Part shown: in pieces, positions 28,014 to 31,005 of the stretch
Layout: each line of letters begins with the position of its first letter
How positions within the stretch are numbered: the stretch's first letter is position 1
Notes under the pieces: generated by a model
Seen by the model: only the letters and a program-made list of their open reading frames with translations
Told to the model about the DNA's origin: nothing
Databases searched by the model: none
Program-made: the position numbers and the translations under genes
Assembly (NCBI GenBank): GCA_964393895.1
Contig: CAYMWP010000041.1
Location: forward strand, 1-31,005
Length of the DNA stretch: 31,005 bases
DNA from: B4-G1 sp964393895
Lineage (GTDB): Bacteria; Chloroflexota; Anaerolineae; B4-G1
Reading direction: 5' to 3'

Positions 28014-28570
28014 GAAACAGCGTCCTCTCCATATCTTGGACGAAAACACCCGAGATAGACTCTTTGCAACAGCTCATCGCTCTCGACCGACGAGTAACTG
28101 CACGGCTCGCCATCCCGCGCGGGTCGCGTCTCCTACGCCTGCCGGCCCTGTTCGCCGCCCACAGCGGCGATAGCCCGCTGTGGCTGCTCGGCGCGGCCAT
28201 GGCGGCCGTATGGGGAGATGCGTTTTGGCGCCAGTTCGGCTGGCGCGCCCTGGCAGGGACGCTGGCCGCCGGCGCGACCACCACCGCCCTCAAGTGGCTC
28301 TTCCGTCGCCAGCGCCCGCCGGGAGACGGATTTGGTTTCTACTCCCGGTTCGACCGCCACGCCTTTCCCTCCGGTCACGCTGGCCGCTCCGCCTGCATGG
28401 TCGTGTTGCTGATCCCACTGCTCCCGCCCTGGGGATTCGCGCTGCTGCCGCTCTGGGCCGTGCTGGTCGGGCTGGCCCGCGTCGCGCTCCAGGTGCACTT
28501 TGTCTCGGACATCCTCGGCGGCTGGGCAGTGGGTCTACTGGTCGGCGCAGTGCTGCTATTGGCCTTTTGA
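28004..28570 (+). CDS. PAP2-family phosphatase, membrane-bound
   Basis: 188 residues from the furthest upstream possible start, TTG 28004; translation may begin later, for example at TTG 28064 just before QQLIALDRRVTARL, because no good ribosome binding site is visible. All three PAP2 motifs are present: KWLFRRQRP (motif 1), PSGHAGRS (motif 2) and RVALQVHFVSDILGGW (motif 3, with the catalytic His and Asp). Several hydrophobic helices surround them. Members dephosphorylate undecaprenyl diphosphate, phosphatidic acid or related lipids at the membrane; the substrate is not determined. The 5' end overlaps the palindromic element 27948-28013. Confidence 0.85.
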   Translation: MRRRNSVLSISWTKTPEIDSLQQLIALDRRVTARLAIPRGSRLLRLPALFAAHSGDSPLWLLGAAMAAVWGDAFWRQFGWRALAGTLAAGATTTALKWLFRRQRPPGDGFGFYSRFDRHAFPSGHAGRSACMVVLLIPLLPPWGFALLPLWAVLVGLARVALQVHFVSDILGGWAVGLLVGAVLLLAF

Positions 28571-29014
28571 ACCGTCGGAACATTTTTGGCAGCGTCTGCC
28601 AATTTTGCCCCATTCGCGACCTGGTTTTGGAAAGCGGTTCCCAGCCGCCCACGCCCTTCTTGCCAGGAATTCCCCCACATCTTGGGTCACGATCCGCGCT
28701 AACCCAAAGGGACAGGGGTATCGCCATTGTGACGTCAACCGGACAGAGGCTTTTCTTTAACCTACCTTAAAACCTATCTCTTTTTAAGTTCAACGCCCTA
28801 AAATCGGTTGCCACAGATTCACTCCTCTGGTAGAATAGCGCAACTTCGTAGGGGGAAAAACCGGTCGTCGCGGAGAAGGTTATTGACCACGCCAGCTACT
28901 CTGGCTTGTGGCGCACAGCCCACAAACGAGTTGCTGTGACCAACCCTTCTACCCCCTCCCTGTCGTGCCCGTAGATAGCCAGCCCGTCCCGAATTACATT
29001 CGTGCAGCCCTGCA
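28571..29014. other. Intergenic region upstream of dnaA
   Basis: No gene recognised. Besides the dnaA promoter it holds, in the dnaA leader, a possible branched structure: GAAGGTT (28873) with AACCCTTC (about 28943), and CCACGCCAG with CTGGCTTGTGG inside. No consensus DnaA box is seen here. No Shine-Dalgarno sequence precedes the dnaA ATG. Confidence 0.4.
28808..28836 (+). promoter_or_regulatory. Sigma70-type promoter of dnaA
   Basis: TTGCCA (28808-28813), a 17-base spacer, TAGAAT (28831-28836). The start would lie near 28843, giving a leader of about 170 bases. Confidence 0.6.
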
Positions 29015-30352
29015 ATGAAACCTGATCTCATCTGGTCGGCCACTCTTGGCGAACTTGAGCTTCAAATGACGCAAGCCACCTTCGATACCTGGCTGCGCGA
29101 TTCCAGGTTACTCAAGTACAATGACGGCACTTTTGTCGTCAGCGTCCAGAGCGGCTACGCCAAGGACTGGTTGGAGAACCGCTTGCTCGCCACCATCAAA
29201 CGCACCCTGGTCAGACAGGCCGGAAAAGACGTCGAGATCAAGTTCATCGTTGGCAGCGAGTCCCCTCAGCGACAGGGGGCCGTCTCCCTGCTCAACGTAC
29301 CCACACCGGCCCCCGACTCAACCCCGCCTCCCCCTCCCGCGAACCTGAACCCACGCTACGTCTTTGATAGATTCGTGGTGGGGCCGGGCAACCGGCTGGC
29401 TCACGCGGCATCCATGGCCGTGACCGAAAGCCCGGCCGAAGCCTACAACCCGCTCTTCATCTACGGCGGAGTGGGGCTGGGCAAGACTCACCTGCTGCAC
29501 GCCGTCGGACACACCTGCCGGGCGCAGGGATTGCGCGTGCTATACGTCTCGTCCGAGGAATTTACCAACGACTTTATCGAGGCCATCCGCGCCCACACCA
29601 CCGACGACTTTCGCGACAAGTACCGCACCGCCGACGTGTTGCTCGTGGACGATGTCCAGTTCATCGCCGGCAAGGAGCGCACTCAGGAGGAATTCTTCCA
29701 TACCTTTAACACCCTCCACGGCACGGGTAAGCAAATCGTCATCTCCTCGGACCGGGCGCCGAAAGCGATGGTCCCGTTAGAGGAACGGCTCTGCTCCCGC
29801 TTCGAGTGGGGGCTGATCGCCGACGTCCAGCCGCCCGATCTGGAGACCCGCATCGCCATCCTGCGCTCCAAGTCCGCCTCCTGTGGCGCAGTGGTCCCCA
29901 ATGATATTCTCAACGTCATCGCCAGCCAGATACAAAGCAACATCCGTGAGCTCGAAGGCGCGCTCAACCGAGTGCTGGCCCTATCTCAACTCACCGACCA
30001 ACCCCTGACGTCAGAGGTCGCCGAGGCCGCCCTGAGCCAACTGCTCCCCCAGCGCGGACACTTGACTGCGGAGCAGATAGTAGAACAAGTGGCCCACCAC
30101 TTTAGAGTCCAGGTACCCGCCCTCCAGGGACGCAGCCGCAGCCGCACCATCGCGCGACCGCGCCAGGTCGCGATGTACCTCATCCGCGAGGAAACCGGCG
30201 CGTCGCTGCCCCAGATCGGAGCGCTGCTGGGAGGCCGCGACCACACCACTGTCCTCTATGGCTGCGAGCGCATCGCCGACCTGATCGAAGAAGATGCCAA
30301 TCTCCGCAACGAAATAGTCGCCTTGCGCCAAAGACTCTACAACAACGGGTAG
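29015..30352 (+). CDS. dnaA: Chromosomal replication initiator DnaA
   Basis: 445 residues. DnaA binds DnaA boxes at oriC, oligomerises with ATP and opens the origin. Domain I (WSATLGELELQMTQATFDTW) occupies the first about 80 residues; a Pro-rich linker (domain II) lies near 95-110; the AAA+ domain has NPRYVFDRFVVG, Walker A GGVGLGKTHLLHA (about 150-162), Walker B VLLVDDVQF (about 209-217) and the arginine-rich sensor region; domain IV ends with the signature GGRDHTTVLYGC (about 406-417) that contacts the DnaA box. All parts are present and the length is normal. The downstream region contains the origin. Confidence 0.98.
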   Translation: MKPDLIWSATLGELELQMTQATFDTWLRDSRLLKYNDGTFVVSVQSGYAKDWLENRLLATIKRTLVRQAGKDVEIKFIVGSESPQRQGAVSLLNVPTPAPDSTPPPPPANLNPRYVFDRFVVGPGNRLAHAASMAVTESPAEAYNPLFIYGGVGLGKTHLLHAVGHTCRAQGLRVLYVSSEEFTNDFIEAIRAHTTDDFRDKYRTADVLLVDDVQFIAGKERTQEEFFHTFNTLHGTGKQIVISSDRAPKAMVPLEERLCSRFEWGLIADVQPPDLETRIAILRSKSASCGAVVPNDILNVIASQIQSNIRELEGALNRVLALSQLTDQPLTSEVAEAALSQLLPQRGHLTAEQIVEQVAHHFRVQVPALQGRSRSRTIARPRQVAMYLIREETGASLPQIGALLGGRDHTTVLYGCERIADLIEEDANLRNEIVALRQRLYNNG

Positions 30353-30960
30353 TTTACCCTCCTCACTTTCCACAACCCAGCGCCGATATTCACACCTCCC
30401 ACTCCTGGCAATCGAGCTTTCAGCAACCCCTACATCTGGGGGGAGAGCGCCCGTCGCGGACCATCCCCCTGTGGATAACTCGCCGGTTTCTGTGGATAAG
30501 GGCGTCTGTTTGGGGATAACTCGAGGGGGCCGAGCCCCCCATAAAATGGGAACAGGCGTGGCACGCTCACCTAACCCCTGGCGTGCTTTACCGATTCCTC
30601 ACATTATCCCAAGCCCACTGTGGATAACTCGTCCCGGCCACACCCCCATAAACGCTCCTTCTGGCTCCCTCGGCCACCACATATAGGGTAAATCAATCCT
30701 CCCCCCGCAATTATCCCCAGTTTCCACGGCTCTACTATGACTACTAACTTTTAAGACAGTAAAGTACCAGAGAATTCAATAAACCGGAATAATGTAAGGC
30801 GGAATGCTATTCCGCCATTTTCCCCCAACTTTTCGGGAAGACCAATCTTACTTTAGCGGATTCAGGACTTTGGCCGGTGCTTGACGTTTCATATTTTGGA
30901 GGCAAGTGACCGTAGAGCTGGGGTTCTTACCCGCTTGGTGATTACCCACAAGGTATTTGT
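30353..30960. other. Replication origin oriC with DnaA boxes
   Basis: Consensus DnaA boxes TGTGGATAA lie at 30470-30478, 30491-30499 and 30619-30627. Near-matches are TGGGGATAA (30511-30519), TTATCCCAA (30604-30612), TTATCCCCA (30711-30719) and TTACCCACA (30942-30950). An A+T-rich stretch (30721-30795) could be the unwinding element. A GGGGGC/GCCCCC hairpin lies at 30525-30540. No gene is recognised up to the window end, and dnaN, if next, is outside. Confidence 0.88.
30776..30843. repeat. Long palindromic element with REP core, copy 2 (inside oriC)
   Basis: Core GGCGGAATGCTATTCCGCC (30798-30816) with flanks CAATAAACCGGAATAATGTA and CCCCCAACTTTTCGGGAAGA, closely similar to copy 1 over its full length. 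It directly follows the A+T-rich stretch of the origin. Confidence 0.85.
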
Positions 30961-31005
30961 TTACCGGGGTTCCTCTCCTCATTATAGCCGAAGTGAACCT
31001 CCGAT

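Noticed and set aside
28571..28770. Frame ending NPKGQGYRHCDVNRTEAFL after the PAP2 gene, as a possible transposase or other gene remnant
   Set aside because: I could not match it to any family motif, and it continues in frame from intergenic DNA without a start.
1..31005. tRNA and rRNA genes, full insertion sequences with transposase and terminal repeats, prophage genes
   Set aside because: I looked for tRNA T-loop-like GGTTCRANNCC elements, rRNA segments and DDE transposase motifs and found none that I could support.

Overview
The window looks like a piece of a Chloroflexota genome, most likely from the Anaerolineae/Caldilineae side. I infer this from the high G+C, the C-terminal YLPLVLRN-type tail on the secreted protein at 23325-25763, abundant dispersed palindromic repeats, and gene content typical of uncultured Chloroflexota. 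A run of 100 N at 25979-26078 shows it is a scaffold joined across a tandem repeat, so a draft or metagenome assembly is likely.

Layout. (1) 1-3927: a type III restriction-modification locus (3' end of mod, complete res) with a REP-associated tyrosine transposase (RAYT) and an array of its REP palindromes between the two genes. (2) 4028-6006: a convergent pair of membrane proteins, one M50-like metalloprotease and one zinc-ribbon protein of unknown role. (3) 18808 down to 6147, minus strand: a metabolic block. The first transcription unit runs succinyl-CoA-synthetase-like beta subunit fused to a ferredoxin, alpha subunit, citryl-CoA-lyase-like protein, HD-domain protein, two successive LeuC/LeuD-type hydro-lyase pairs, and an isocitrate/homoisocitrate-type dehydrogenase, followed by an EamA transporter. 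A second promoter with a palindromic operator drives etfB-etfA, followed by a D-cysteine-desulfhydrase-family gene. (4) 19115-20187, plus strand: two tandem transcription attenuators, each with a leader peptide rich in Leu/Ile/Val codons, then a small protein with an internal repeat, a relic of a canonical leuC, and a promoter for ilvE. (5) 20188-22572: ilvE and an MtaD-like amidohydrolase joined in one open frame. (6) 23325-25763: secreted protein with two C39/papain-like repeats and a DUF11-type domain. (7) 25806-27933: hairpin, strong promoter, 43-bp tandem repeat, and a pair consisting of an unrecognised conserved protein and a nucleotidyltransferase. (8) 28004-31005: PAP2 phosphatase, dnaA with its promoter, and oriC with DnaA boxes.

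How the genes fit together. The minus-strand operon has the enzyme types needed to interconvert acetyl-CoA + oxaloacetate, citryl-CoA, citrate, isocitrate and 2-oxoglutarate (CoA ligase, C-C lyase, aconitase-like isomerase, oxidative decarboxylase), but the duplicated isomerase means a second, unidentified tricarboxylate substrate is possible. The ferredoxin on the ligase subunit resembles the FixX/ETF-associated type, and an ETF is encoded nearby, so an electron-transfer link is an attractive inference. The attenuator region looks like the leader of a decayed leu/ilv operon of which only the leaders, a small ORF, a leuC scrap and ilvE remain. Several palindromic repeat families sit at nearly every operon junction, and one is inserted in frame inside a LeuC-type gene.
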